NCBI GenBank assembly: GCA_014381505.1
Contig: JACNLK010000031.1
Coordinates: forward strand, 1 to 32,773
Length of the DNA stretch: 32,773 bases
Source: Candidatus Desulfatifera sulfidica
GTDB taxonomy: Bacteria; Desulfobacterota; Desulfobulbia; Desulfobulbales; Desulfocapsaceae
Direction: 5' to 3'
The position numbers and the translations under genes were made by a program. Shown in pieces: positions 9,446 to 18,149 of this stretch (its first letter is position 1; each line of letters opens with the position of its first letter). Below the pieces are notes generated by a model. It was not told the DNA's origin. It saw nothing but the letters and a program-made list of their open reading frames with translations, and searched no databases.

Positions 9446-11992
9446 ATGAAAATCAAACGAAGAGACTTTTTAAAACTCAGCGTAGCCACTGGCGCTGCCG
9501 CAACTGTTCTGGGGAAGCCGACACTCAATGCCTTTGCTGCAGCAAAATCCGGAGCAGTCGCCGGTGAGGCAGCCGGTCAATGGAAACCCTCCACCTGTCA
9601 GGGCTGCACCACCTGGTGCCCGGTGGAAGTCTTTGTTCAGGACGGACGGGCGGTCAAGGTGCGAGGAAACCAGCATTCGAAACAGAATGATGGTTTTGTC
9701 TGTCCGCGCGGTCATCTCTCCCTTCAGCAAATTTATGATCCCGACCGGATCAAAAGACCAATGAAACGAACCAACCCCAAAAAGGGTCGAGGTGTCGATC
9801 CGCACTTCGTACCCATCTCCTGGGATGAGGCCCTCAACACCATCGCCGACAAGATGATGGACCTGCGTAACGCCGGTGAACCCGAAAAATACTGCCTGAT
9901 GCGCGGCCGCTATACCTACCTGCGTGATGTCATCTACGATGCCATGCCCAAAATTTTCGGTTCCCCCAATAACATTTCCCATAGCTCCATGTGTGCCGAG
10001 TCGGAAAAATTCGGCGCCTATTATACTGAAGGAAAATGGGCCTACCGCGACTACGATCTGGACAAGACCAAATACCTTCTGGTCTGGGGCTGCGACCCGG
10101 TGAGTTCCAACCGGCTGGTCCCAAGCGCTATCAAGCGTCTGGGGAATGTTATTGACCAGGCCACTGTAGCTGTGGTTGATCCGAAACTGAACAACACGGC
10201 CGCCAAGGGCCATGAATGGCTGCCAATCAAGCCGGGAACAGATGCGGCGGCGGCCCTGGCCATTGCCCATGTCCTGCTCAGCGAGGGATTGTGGTTCAAG
10301 GGCTTTGTCGGTGATTTCACTGACGGCAAAAACCGTTTCAAAGCAGGACAGAAGGTCGACGAATCAACCTTCGCTGAAAAAGAGACCAACGGTGTGATCA
10401 AGTGGTGGAATCTGGCAGTCAAAGACATGACCCCGGCCAAGGCCGAAGCACTCTGCGACGTTCCCGCAGATCAACTCATCCGCGTGGCCCGCGGTATGGG
10501 CAAGGCCGCACCCGCAGTCTGCGTCATGATGGGACCTGGCGCTGCCATGCACGTTCGCGGTGGCTACAACGCCATGTCAGTCCATGCCCTGGCTGGACTG
10601 GTGGGCGGCTGCGATAATGAGGGTGGTTCATTGCAGACAGCCAAGATCCCAGTCAACAAGATGCCCAAGGATATCCTCGAGAAATATCAGGATGATCTGG
10701 CCAAGAAACACTCCAAGATGCCCAAAATTGACCAGCGCGGCACCCTTGCCATCCCGGCCCTGGCCAAGGGGAAATCAGGAGGTGGTGTCTGCGCCAACAA
10801 TGTGGCCAACGGTATCCTCAATAAAGACCCCTATGAACTGAAGATGGTCGTCGGCTACATGAACAACTTCGTCTTCTCCAACAACGGCACAGAGCGCTGG
10901 GAAAAGGCCCTGGAGCAGATCGACTTCCTGGTCCACATCACCACCAATGCCGCTGAGTTCACCATGTTTGCCGACATCGTCCTGCCCGGGGCCATCTCAA
11001 AGTACGAGAAATACGGCTTCATCAAGACCAAGGCCAATAGATACGCCACCTGCTCCCTGCTTCAACCGGTGGTGGAGCCCATGTGGGAGTCCATCAACGA
11101 TGAGACGGAATTCCCCTTCCGCATCGCCGAAAAACTCAAAGAGCGTGGCTTTGCCAATCTCTACGACGGCCTGCGGGCCATGTATCCCGATCCCGAGACC
11201 GGCAAGAAGGCCAACACCGCCAAAGAATTCACCGAATATACTCTCAAGTACTACACCGCCCCGCTCTGGGACGGCAAAAAGGACGTGGGCGGTGACAAGA
11301 TCAGCGGCTGGCAGGAAATGCTTGAGCGCGGCATGTGGAATTCCAAGCCCTACAAGTACAGAAGTCAATGGGGCGGTAAGTTCAAGACCGTGAGTAAAAA
11401 ATTTGAATTCTACAGCGAAACCTTGAAAAAGGCCCTGAAGGGCCATGCGAAGAAACACAATGTCAGCGTGGACACGGTGATGGCCAAGAGTAACTACACG
11501 GCTCGCGGCGAGCTGGCCTTTGTTCCCCATTATGAAGAGCCTTTCCGCAATGGTGACATGAAGAAATACCCCTTTACTTTTGTGGATTATAAGTCCCGTC
11601 TCAACCGCGAGGGACGAAGCCAGAATGCCCCCTGGTACTATGAATTCAAACATGTTGACCCAGGCGATGTGGGCAATCAGGATTCCCTGAAGATCAACCC
11701 TGTGGACGCCAAAAAACTTGGTATCAGGGACGGCGACCAGGTCAGAATTACTTCCATGGGCGGCAGCGGCGTCTGTACAGCCAGACTTTGGGAAGGCATC
11801 AAGCCCGGAACGGTCGCCAAGTCGTTCGGTCAGGGCCATTGGGCCACCGGTGATACGGCAGCCGCCGACTTCAAAAATGGCGTAGAGCGAGGATTCAACA
11901 ACAACACCATCATCCCCTGGGACATTGATCGACTTTCCGGCTCCAACGCCAGGAATGGCGGCCAGGCCGTGGTCAATATCAAAAAAGTCTGA
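9446..11992 (+). CDS. Tat-exported molybdopterin oxidoreductase catalytic subunit, ArrA-like (respiratory arsenate reductase clade or close relative)
   Basis: Twin-arginine signal MKIKRRDFLKLSVATGAAATVLG; N-terminal [4Fe-4S] motif CQGCTTWC...CPRG; RGRY motif (CLMRGRYTY); SPNNISHSSMCAESEKFG with candidate Mo-ligand Cys; YRDYDLDKTKYLLVWGCDPVSSNR; strong SD aaaggagga. Substrate is not provable from sequence. Confidence 0.85.
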   Translation: MKIKRRDFLKLSVATGAAATVLGKPTLNAFAAAKSGAVAGEAAGQWKPSTCQGCTTWCPVEVFVQDGRAVKVRGNQHSKQNDGFVCPRGHLSLQQIYDPDRIKRPMKRTNPKKGRGVDPHFVPISWDEALNTIADKMMDLRNAGEPEKYCLMRGRYTYLRDVIYDAMPKIFGSPNNISHSSMCAESEKFGAYYTEGKWAYRDYDLDKTKYLLVWGCDPVSSNRLVPSAIKRLGNVIDQATVAVVDPKLNNTAAKGHEWLPIKPGTDAAAALAIAHVLLSEGLWFKGFVGDFTDGKNRFKAGQKVDESTFAEKETNGVIKWWNLAVKDMTPAKAEALCDVPADQLIRVARGMGKAAPAVCVMMGPGAAMHVRGGYNAMSVHALAGLVGGCDNEGGSLQTAKIPVNKMPKDILEKYQDDLAKKHSKMPKIDQRGTLAIPALAKGKSGGGVCANNVANGILNKDPYELKMVVGYMNNFVFSNNGTERWEKALEQIDFLVHITTNAAEFTMFADIVLPGAISKYEKYGFIKTKANRYATCSLLQPVVEPMWESINDETEFPFRIAEKLKERGFANLYDGLRAMYPDPETGKKANTAKEFTEYTLKYYTAPLWDGKKDVGGDKISGWQEMLERGMWNSKPYKYRSQWGGKFKTVSKKFEFYSETLKKALKGHAKKHNVSVDTVMAKSNYTARGELAFVPHYEEPFRNGDMKKYPFTFVDYKSRLNREGRSQNAPWYYEFKHVDPGDVGNQDSLKINPVDAKKLGIRDGDQVRITSMGGSGVCTARLWEGIKPGTVAKSFGQGHWATGDTAAADFKNGVERGFNNNTIIPWDIDRLSGSNARNGGQAVVNIKKV

Positions 11993-12013
11993 TCTTAAAA
12001 GGAGGAGTGCCAC

Positions 12014-12775
12014 ATGACGCAATATGCGATGATCATAGATTTACGGAAATGCGTAGGTTGCGGGGCATGCGCCCTGGCCTGTAAAACCGAGAACAACACG
12101 GCCCTCAGGAGCAACGGTCAGACCCATAACTGGGCCGACTTCATCCATGAGACCACCGGTAAATTCCCCAAAACCGGCTACAAGACCACGCCGGTTCTCT
12201 GTAACCACTGCAGCAATGCGCCCTGTGTTGACGCCTGCCCGGTTGAGCCCAAGGCCATGTTTAAGACCAAGGACGGCATCACCATGCACAACGATGAGCG
12301 TTGCATCGGTTGCAGGGCCTGTCAAGAGGCCTGCCCCTACAGCATGGACGAGGTCAAACGGGACGGCGCTTACGGCGAATACAGCGTCATCAGCTACAAT
12401 GAGGAAGGAGAACCCTACCAGGCCTTATTCAGTGACAGCAAAGAGCTGATCCCTGGCTGCACCACGTCAGGGACTCATATTGCCAGGGCTGCCGGAGCAA
12501 CTCCACCGCACCTGACCAGATATGGTCATCCGGAATACGACGATACACGCCGCTCTGGCATCGTTGAAAAATGCTATTTCTGCGACCACCGGGTCAAAAA
12601 AGGGGATCAGCCCTATTGTGTGGAATCCTGTCCGGCCGGCGCACGTATCTTCGGCAACATACGTGATTCAGGCAGCACCGTTGCCAAACTTCTGAAGAAA
12701 CACAAACCGTCGGTTCTGAAACCTGAGGCAGGGACTCAACCGAACGTCCTCTATATCGGGGAGTATGGCACCTGA
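12014..12775 (+). CDS. ArrB/PsrB/DmsB-type electron-transfer subunit with four [4Fe-4S] cluster motifs
   Basis: CVGCGACALACK; CNHCSNAPCVDACP; CIGCRACQEACPY; CYFCDHRV...CVESCP; SD aaaggaggagtgccacATG; 22 bp after the catalytic subunit. Confidence 0.92.
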   Translation: MTQYAMIIDLRKCVGCGACALACKTENNTALRSNGQTHNWADFIHETTGKFPKTGYKTTPVLCNHCSNAPCVDACPVEPKAMFKTKDGITMHNDERCIGCRACQEACPYSMDEVKRDGAYGEYSVISYNEEGEPYQALFSDSKELIPGCTTSGTHIARAAGATPPHLTRYGHPEYDDTRRSGIVEKCYFCDHRVKKGDQPYCVESCPAGARIFGNIRDSGSTVAKLLKKHKPSVLKPEAGTQPNVLYIGEYGT

Positions 12776-12867
12776 TCACCACAGAAGGCATCCACCCGGG
12801 CAAACGTGGTCATGTACAGATCAAGCATGATCACGCTTGCTTGCCATTCAACAGGAACATTGTAAGC

Positions 12868-13545
12868 ATGGACCCCATTTCAAACATAGTACAGCTCAGT
12901 AACTGCTTTAGACTGCTGGCCGCCTGTTTTTACCAACCGGACACAGAGCTCTTCAAAGAAGAAGAGCTCTGTGCCAAACTCCAAGAGAGCTGCGTGACCA
13001 TCTGTCCGAAGGCCATCCCCCCAATCCAGGTCATGGCCATGGCTCTGCAAAAAACAAGTGACCAAGATATGCAGGTCACTTATGCAGAGCTATTTGTCGG
13101 CCCCTTTGAGCTGAAGGCATCTCCCTACGGTTCCACCTACCTGGACCTGAACAGGCAATTGATGGGCGACAGCACCATGTGGGTGAAAAAACTCTACCAA
13201 CAGGCCGGGCTGGAAGTCGACATCCAGCAACCACCCGACCATATCGCCATAGAACTGGAGTTTCTCTCGCATCTCTGGTCTCTTGAGGCAGAGTCTTTAC
13301 TGGCCGGGAGCCCTGCAAAGGCCGCAAAGGTACAAAACGAGAGACAAGTCTTTCTAGACTCCTGTTTATTACCCTGGATTCAGGAACTGACCGACAATAT
13401 CCGCAGCGGTACCGACTCCCTTTTTTACCGCGGTCTCGCCGACTGCCTGGATGCTGTTGTTCAGCAGCTCCCGGTTCAGGAAACAACACCATTCAATCAT
13501 GAACGGCGAGCCGCAGGTGATCATGCTTCTCCAAGCCCTGTTTAA
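12868..13545 (+). CDS. TorD/DmsD-family molybdoenzyme maturation chaperone
   Basis: FRLLAACFYQPD; YAELFVGPFELKASPYGSTYLD; PPDHIAIELEFLSHL. The ORF track starts at TTG 12841; ATG 12868 is preferred. Confidence 0.85.
   Translation: MDPISNIVQLSNCFRLLAACFYQPDTELFKEEELCAKLQESCVTICPKAIPPIQVMAMALQKTSDQDMQVTYAELFVGPFELKASPYGSTYLDLNRQLMGDSTMWVKKLYQQAGLEVDIQQPPDHIAIELEFLSHLWSLEAESLLAGSPAKAAKVQNERQVFLDSCLLPWIQELTDNIRSGTDSLFYRGLADCLDAVVQQLPVQETTPFNHERRAAGDHASPSPV
12942..12973. repeat. 13-bp perfect inverted repeat with 6-nt loop inside the torD-like CDS
   Basis: CACAGAGCTCTTC aaagaa GAAGAGCTCTGTG read directly. Confidence 0.9.
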
Positions 13546-14548
13546 TCGTTTTATTACAGCGACCACAGCAACCATAAGCTTTGATCAACGACGCTGTCTG
13601 CGGGCCCGGCTGAACACCAATGAATGTCGGGTCTGCCTTGATGTCTGCCCCAGCCGTGCCCTCAGTCTTAGCAACCAAACAGTTCAGTTTGACAACTCAC
13701 GCTGCACATCCTGTCTTCGTTGTCTCAGCGTCTGCCCCAACGACGCCCTGACCGACAGCATCGATCTGGGCCATCTGCTCCATCAACTGGCTCACAAATC
13801 CGGGATAATCATATCTTGCGATCAAAGCAAAACCCATGACAATCAACTGACCATCCCCTGTATCGGACTGCTGTCAGAGCCTCTGCTGGCCGCCATGAAT
13901 GCCGTCAGCCAAGGAACGTTTCACCTGGACGTGGAACACTGTCCCCGCTGCCGCAACCAGCATACGCTCTGCAATCTGCATCAGATAAATCAGAAACTGC
14001 AGAAACAATCCAAGGACAGGGGGGGAGAATTTCGCCTGCTCTACTGGACTGAGCAGGATCGTAAAAAGAAAGACCACAGCTTGAATGAACGACGGGTCTT
14101 TTTATCGTTTACCGGAAAATCCATTGCCAGGAACAGCAAGAAGGCCGTCAGGCAAGCAACGAACAACCCCGAGGCAACACCCCCAGATCAAAAATCTACG
14201 CTCAAACAACCGACCAAAATACAGAAAGTCCTGCGAACGGCTATGGACTTATTGCCCCCGGATAGAACTGGGGAACGGGATATACTGCGCTCTTATTTCT
14301 TCACCCTGCAGGCAGCTCCACACTGCGACTGTTGTCCACGCTGCAGTGGAATGTGCCCTACCGGGGCCTTAAAGCGTACAACAGAGAACGGCAGCAGACA
14401 GCTGAACTTTACCAGCTCATCCTGTAGTGGATGTGGTCTGTGTATTGCGTTTTGCAAGAAAAAGGCCCTTCAGATCCACCAGGGGTATGCGAACGATCCC
14501 CGCTTGACGGTTCAGCTGATTCAACAGACAGCGCCGCCCACCGCGTAA
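13499..14548 (+). CDS. Polyferredoxin-like protein with N- and C-terminal paired [4Fe-4S] motifs and a Cys-containing middle domain
   Basis: CLRARLNTNECRVCLDVC; CTSCLRCLSVCPN; HCPRCRNQHTLC; CDCCPRCSGMCP; CSGCGLCIAFC. No obvious signal peptide. The ORF track starts at 13451; ATG 13499 or 13523 more likely. Overlaps the torD-like 3' end. Confidence 0.8.
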   Translation: MNGEPQVIMLLQALFNRFITATTATISFDQRRCLRARLNTNECRVCLDVCPSRALSLSNQTVQFDNSRCTSCLRCLSVCPNDALTDSIDLGHLLHQLAHKSGIIISCDQSKTHDNQLTIPCIGLLSEPLLAAMNAVSQGTFHLDVEHCPRCRNQHTLCNLHQINQKLQKQSKDRGGEFRLLYWTEQDRKKKDHSLNERRVFLSFTGKSIARNSKKAVRQATNNPEATPPDQKSTLKQPTKIQKVLRTAMDLLPPDRTGERDILRSYFFTLQAAPHCDCCPRCSGMCPTGALKRTTENGSRQLNFTSSSCSGCGLCIAFCKKKALQIHQGYANDPRLTVQLIQQTAPPTA

Positions 14549-14573
14549 TGCTTACCCATCACTACACAGAAAG

Positions 14574-14807
14574 TTAACGACTACCGACAGCACTGCCAGC
14601 ACCTCCACCATTGCCACCACCATTACCACTCGTTGAACCGGGTTCCCCACCAAGACTGTCGCCACTCATACTACCAACCATCCCGGCAGCCATACTTTCT
14701 GCCTGCCCCTTGGAGCGCGACCCATCTCCCTGACCCAGCCTCCCGGAATACTCCCGCACCAGAGACTCAACCGTTTCCCGCCCCCCACTACGAATGGAAT
14801 TCCGCAT
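14574..14807 (-). CDS. Possible small Gly/Ser-rich protein
   Basis: Open 77-codon ORF ending in GGNGGGAGSAVGSR with a weak SD-like AGGA upstream; no recognised family, may be spurious. Confidence 0.25.
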   Translation of the reverse strand: MRNSIRSGGRETVESLVREYSGRLGQGDGSRSKGQAESMAAGMVGSMSGDSLGGEPGSTSGNGGGNGGGAGSAVGSR

Positions 14808-14936
14808 GTCCTAGACAGATATCTCACGATAATTCAAGCCACCTCAAGATGTTATGGCACTCAACAATTAACAATTCCAGCGCCCCACATCAATTAGCAG
14901 CATGAAACCATGCACAGTTTGTGATATAGTGAATAC

Positions 14937-16010
14937 ATGTCCATACACGCCCCCCACCATCTTCCACTGGCCGGTCGCTTCCTGATCCCGGCTGCAGCGC
15001 TGGTTATTGTTGTTGCCGGGATTAAAGTCTCAGCTCCCATCATCGTCACGTTTCTGCTCTCTCTCTTTATCGCCGTCATTACAGCCCCTCCTTTTTTCTG
15101 GCTGCAAAGACGGAAGGTTCCGGCCATCATTGCGGTACTACTTGTCATCAGTGCGGTTATTGCCATGGGAATGTTTGTGGCCGCGATGGTCGGGAATTCC
15201 ATCAATGACTTCCAAAATCAGCTCCCCTATTACCAGGAACGGCTCCAGCAGAAAACCCTGGTTCACATCGATTGGCTGAGAGAACACGGCCTGGACATTC
15301 CCAAAGAGGATATACTTGACACTTTTAATCCCGGAGATGCCCTGAAGATGGCAGCCGGAGTACTCAACGGGCTCAGCGGCATGCTGACCAACACTTTTCT
15401 CATCCTGCTCACTGTGACGTTCATGCTCCTCGAAGCGGCCAGCGTCCCGGCCAAACTCAGGCTGTCTCTCACCAACCCCGAGGACTCCCTGCCCAACTTC
15501 GAGCGTTTCATCACTACCCTGCAGCAATACATGGCCATCAAGACCTGGATCAGCCTGGCCACCGGCTTACTGGTGAGCCTCTGGCTCTTTATCCTCGGAG
15601 TCGACTATCCCCTGCTCTGGGGATTACTCGCCTTTTTATTCAACTATGTTCCCAATATCGGATCACTCATTGCCGCTGTACCAGCCGTACTCCTGGCACT
15701 CATCCAACTCGGTGCCGGGCATGCCGCGTTGACCGCCCTGGGGTTTCTTGCCGTCAATTTAATTATGGGCAATGTAGTGGAACCCAAAGTTATGGGCCGC
15801 GGACTGGGGCTCTCCACCCTGGTGGTCTTCCTCTCTCTGGTCTTCTGGGGCTGGGTTCTGGGACTCGTGGGTATGCTCCTTGCCGTCCCCCTGACCATGG
15901 CAGTCAAAATCGGGCTGGAAAGCGGCCCCGGCACGAGCAATATGGCTATTCTTCTGGGACCTGAACCGAAAGCAGAAACAACAAACACAATCAGTCCCAA
16001 CGAAGATTAA
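14937..16010 (+). CDS. AI-2E family (PerM/YdiK-like) membrane permease
   Basis: Multiple TM helices; typical LLWGLLAFLFNYVPNIGSLIAAVPAVLLAL and VEPKVMGRGLGLSTLVVFLSLVFWGWVLG. Confidence 0.92.
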   Translation: MSIHAPHHLPLAGRFLIPAAALVIVVAGIKVSAPIIVTFLLSLFIAVITAPPFFWLQRRKVPAIIAVLLVISAVIAMGMFVAAMVGNSINDFQNQLPYYQERLQQKTLVHIDWLREHGLDIPKEDILDTFNPGDALKMAAGVLNGLSGMLTNTFLILLTVTFMLLEAASVPAKLRLSLTNPEDSLPNFERFITTLQQYMAIKTWISLATGLLVSLWLFILGVDYPLLWGLLAFLFNYVPNIGSLIAAVPAVLLALIQLGAGHAALTALGFLAVNLIMGNVVEPKVMGRGLGLSTLVVFLSLVFWGWVLGLVGMLLAVPLTMAVKIGLESGPGTSNMAILLGPEPKAETTNTISPNED

Positions 16011-16137
16011 AGGGTATTTTCGGCCGACCGGCCAAAACCAGACGAGCAAATACCTCAGCATGCAACTCTTCGTCAGGAAAATTAACAAAGATTACGTGTT
16101 CTGTGCGCATTTCCACAACAAAGGCTAACAGGAATAG

Positions 16138-16545
16138 TTACCTGTTCTTTTTGTCTTTTTTCCCTTTCTTCTTGCCTTTATTTTTTTTGAGCTTTTGTGG
16201 AACATCACCTTTAACTGCAACACGCCAAGGACCATCAAAACGTGGCGCAACAAGCCAAGCCCCTTTCGGTGAAATGCGGGAATACAATCCGTTATGAAAA
16301 TAAATGCCCGGGAATTTCACAACAAGATAAGCTCCCAGCCCAGCATCAAACTTTAAATCAACACCATGGTGATGTTTTTGGCGATATCCATGGGCCGGTG
16401 CGTGCGGTGGCGGACCTTGTTTTTTATAGGGCTTTTGCTTGACATACCGATCCCCAGGAATATAAATGGATGTACCGGCTCCGACACATCCGGAAAGAAA
16501 AAATGAACTCAAAAAAAGTACGCTGATTAGTTTTACCCAACTCAT
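16138..16545 (-). CDS. Small surface/periplasmic lipoprotein with His/Lys-rich segments
   Basis: Signal peptide with lipobox (LFLSSFFLSGC); HHHGVDLKFDAGLGAYLVV...NGLYSRISPKGAWLVAPRFDGPW; Lys-rich tail. SD AGGAGG upstream of ATG 16545 (ORF track start 16578). Confidence 0.75.
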   Translation of the reverse strand: MSWVKLISVLFLSSFFLSGCVGAGTSIYIPGDRYVKQKPYKKQGPPPHAPAHGYRQKHHHGVDLKFDAGLGAYLVVKFPGIYFHNGLYSRISPKGAWLVAPRFDGPWRVAVKGDVPQKLKKNKGKKKGKKDKKNR

Positions 16546-16739
16546 AATATCCTCCTTTTTATAAAAAAAATCGTTCACTTATTTTTTTTCGCGGCTCGAA
16601 CATCTTCTTGAGAAGAAAAACAACCTTCACACCCCTGGGCAAGCAAAAAAGATCTGTTTCCGGACCATCTTACTAGAATAAAACTGCCTCAACAGGAAAC
16701 ATCAGTATTAAGTGAACAGACAGTCACTGTGACATACAC

Positions 16740-17363
16740 TCAGGTGACCTGATAGACACAAACCTTGCACTGAGAACCTTCCTGCTCAATATAATTTGCG
16801 GTATCAGCTTTGACACACTTCCACCGCCCCTCTTTTTCAAGGGCGCCCATTTTCAGGTGGTATTGGTCTTCGTCCCAAGCGGTATCACGCACAGTAAAGC
16901 ATATATATCCACCAGGTTTAGTAATTCTAAGTAACTCATTAAACGCTACTGGTCCTACATGTGCACAGGTGAATGTTCCAACACTGATTACAGCGTCGTA
17001 CTGATTGTCGGAGATATCCAGCGAAGCGGTTAAATCTGCTTGAGCGAGATCCCTGTAGACCTGTTTTTCATTCGCTTTTTCTAACATTTGGGGAGAATAA
17101 TCCAAGCCATCGATAATCCGATACCCCTTCTCACTTAGAAGTGCGCCAACCAGACCGGTTCCACAACCGGCATCGAGAATGACAATCTGCTTACCTTGGA
17201 GATGGGATTGAAATTCGTTAACGGCAATCGTCGGAGCGACATATCCCATTTCGTTGAGCAGATCATGATCATAAGCATCTGCCCAGTCACTGTAGGCTTC
17301 TTTCAGTTCGTCCTTGCTGGCTGCGCTTAAAACGCGATCATGAATTTCCTTACGATTACTCAT
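16740..17363 (-). CDS. Class I SAM-dependent methyltransferase
   Basis: VILDAGCGTGLVGALL motif I; LDYSPQMLEKA; YDAVISVGTF; LLRITKPGGYICFTVR. Confidence 0.88.
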   Translation of the reverse strand: MSNRKEIHDRVLSAASKDELKEAYSDWADAYDHDLLNEMGYVAPTIAVNEFQSHLQGKQIVILDAGCGTGLVGALLSEKGYRIIDGLDYSPQMLEKANEKQVYRDLAQADLTASLDISDNQYDAVISVGTFTCAHVGPVAFNELLRITKPGGYICFTVRDTAWDEDQYHLKMGALEKEGRWKCVKADTANYIEQEGSQCKVCVYQVT

Positions 17364-17454
17364 AATATCTTTGATTTTAAGAGGTTTTTAAAAAAACTTT
17401 GGTTCTGCTTAAATCAGTATTGAGGAAGCTTTCTGGAGCTCTAAACTCCAGTGT

Positions 17455-18138
17455 TTAGTTACACCACAACTTTAATTCACCAAGGGCAGTGGAGCCAAGC
17501 AGATACTCGACATTATACTTCAACGACTTCTCCTGAATTTCCTGAAGCAATTCACCACTTGTTAATTCATGAGGATCAACCGACGAATAATTATCAACAT
17601 ATCCCCACATGTGGGAGACGGCATTTGCAAGACGTCCAGAAGTTGGCGAAGTACGCATAAGCAACACTAATTTTTCAGATAAGTCATCGAATGAAATCTC
17701 TCCAGACGCTACCAACTGCCCGATACTTTTACAGGTAGCAGGGTCTCTGGCCATGACCGAATACTTATGAGAAGCCCATAATTCCTGAATATTTTTAGGC
17801 AAAGAAATACGCCCCTGGTTTTTTTCAATATACTTAACATGTAGCAGTCTGTACTGCACTGCAGGCTGATCAATAAAAATAAATGGCCACTCCAAATTGC
17901 TCTCAATCCTATCAAGTGGACTATAATGATTAAATCCTCTTAGTTTCATCTCTTCAACCAGTAACTCATGGCGAATTACCAAAGCAGGTAAATGAGAAAC
18001 CCAGCGCAATGTTTCGGGATGACGGGAATAACCAGATTTTCCTTGACTGATTATTGAATAAATACCGTGCAGTTCGCGATGTTCTCCTAAGAGACTCTGG
18101 GCATTTAAAAAACCTGAATCAATATCCCAAATCCGCAT
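17455..18138 (-). CDS. T4-endonuclease-V-like (pyrimidine dimer glycosylase fold) N-terminus with DUF1722/YbgA-like C-terminus
   Basis: N-terminus MRIWDIDSGFLNAQSLLGEHRELHGI and RHELLVEEMKLRGFNH resemble the T4 endonuclease V pattern; C-terminus ASHKYSVMARDPATCKSIGQLVAS...ANAVSHMWGYV resembles DUF1722. Confidence 0.65.
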   Translation of the reverse strand: MRIWDIDSGFLNAQSLLGEHRELHGIYSIISQGKSGYSRHPETLRWVSHLPALVIRHELLVEEMKLRGFNHYSPLDRIESNLEWPFIFIDQPAVQYRLLHVKYIEKNQGRISLPKNIQELWASHKYSVMARDPATCKSIGQLVASGEISFDDLSEKLVLLMRTSPTSGRLANAVSHMWGYVDNYSSVDPHELTSGELLQEIQEKSLKYNVEYLLGSTALGELKLWCN

Positions 18139-18149
18139 AAATATCGTAA

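Noticed and set aside
10997-12022. 341-aa minus-strand ORF opposite the molybdopterin oxidoreductase
   Set aside because: Fully antisense to a strongly supported CDS, low-complexity shadow translation with no recognisable domain.
17433-17451. CTGGAG-N7-CTCCAG hairpin after the endonuclease-V-like gene as a terminator
   Set aside because: Only 6 bp and no U-run on the minus strand.
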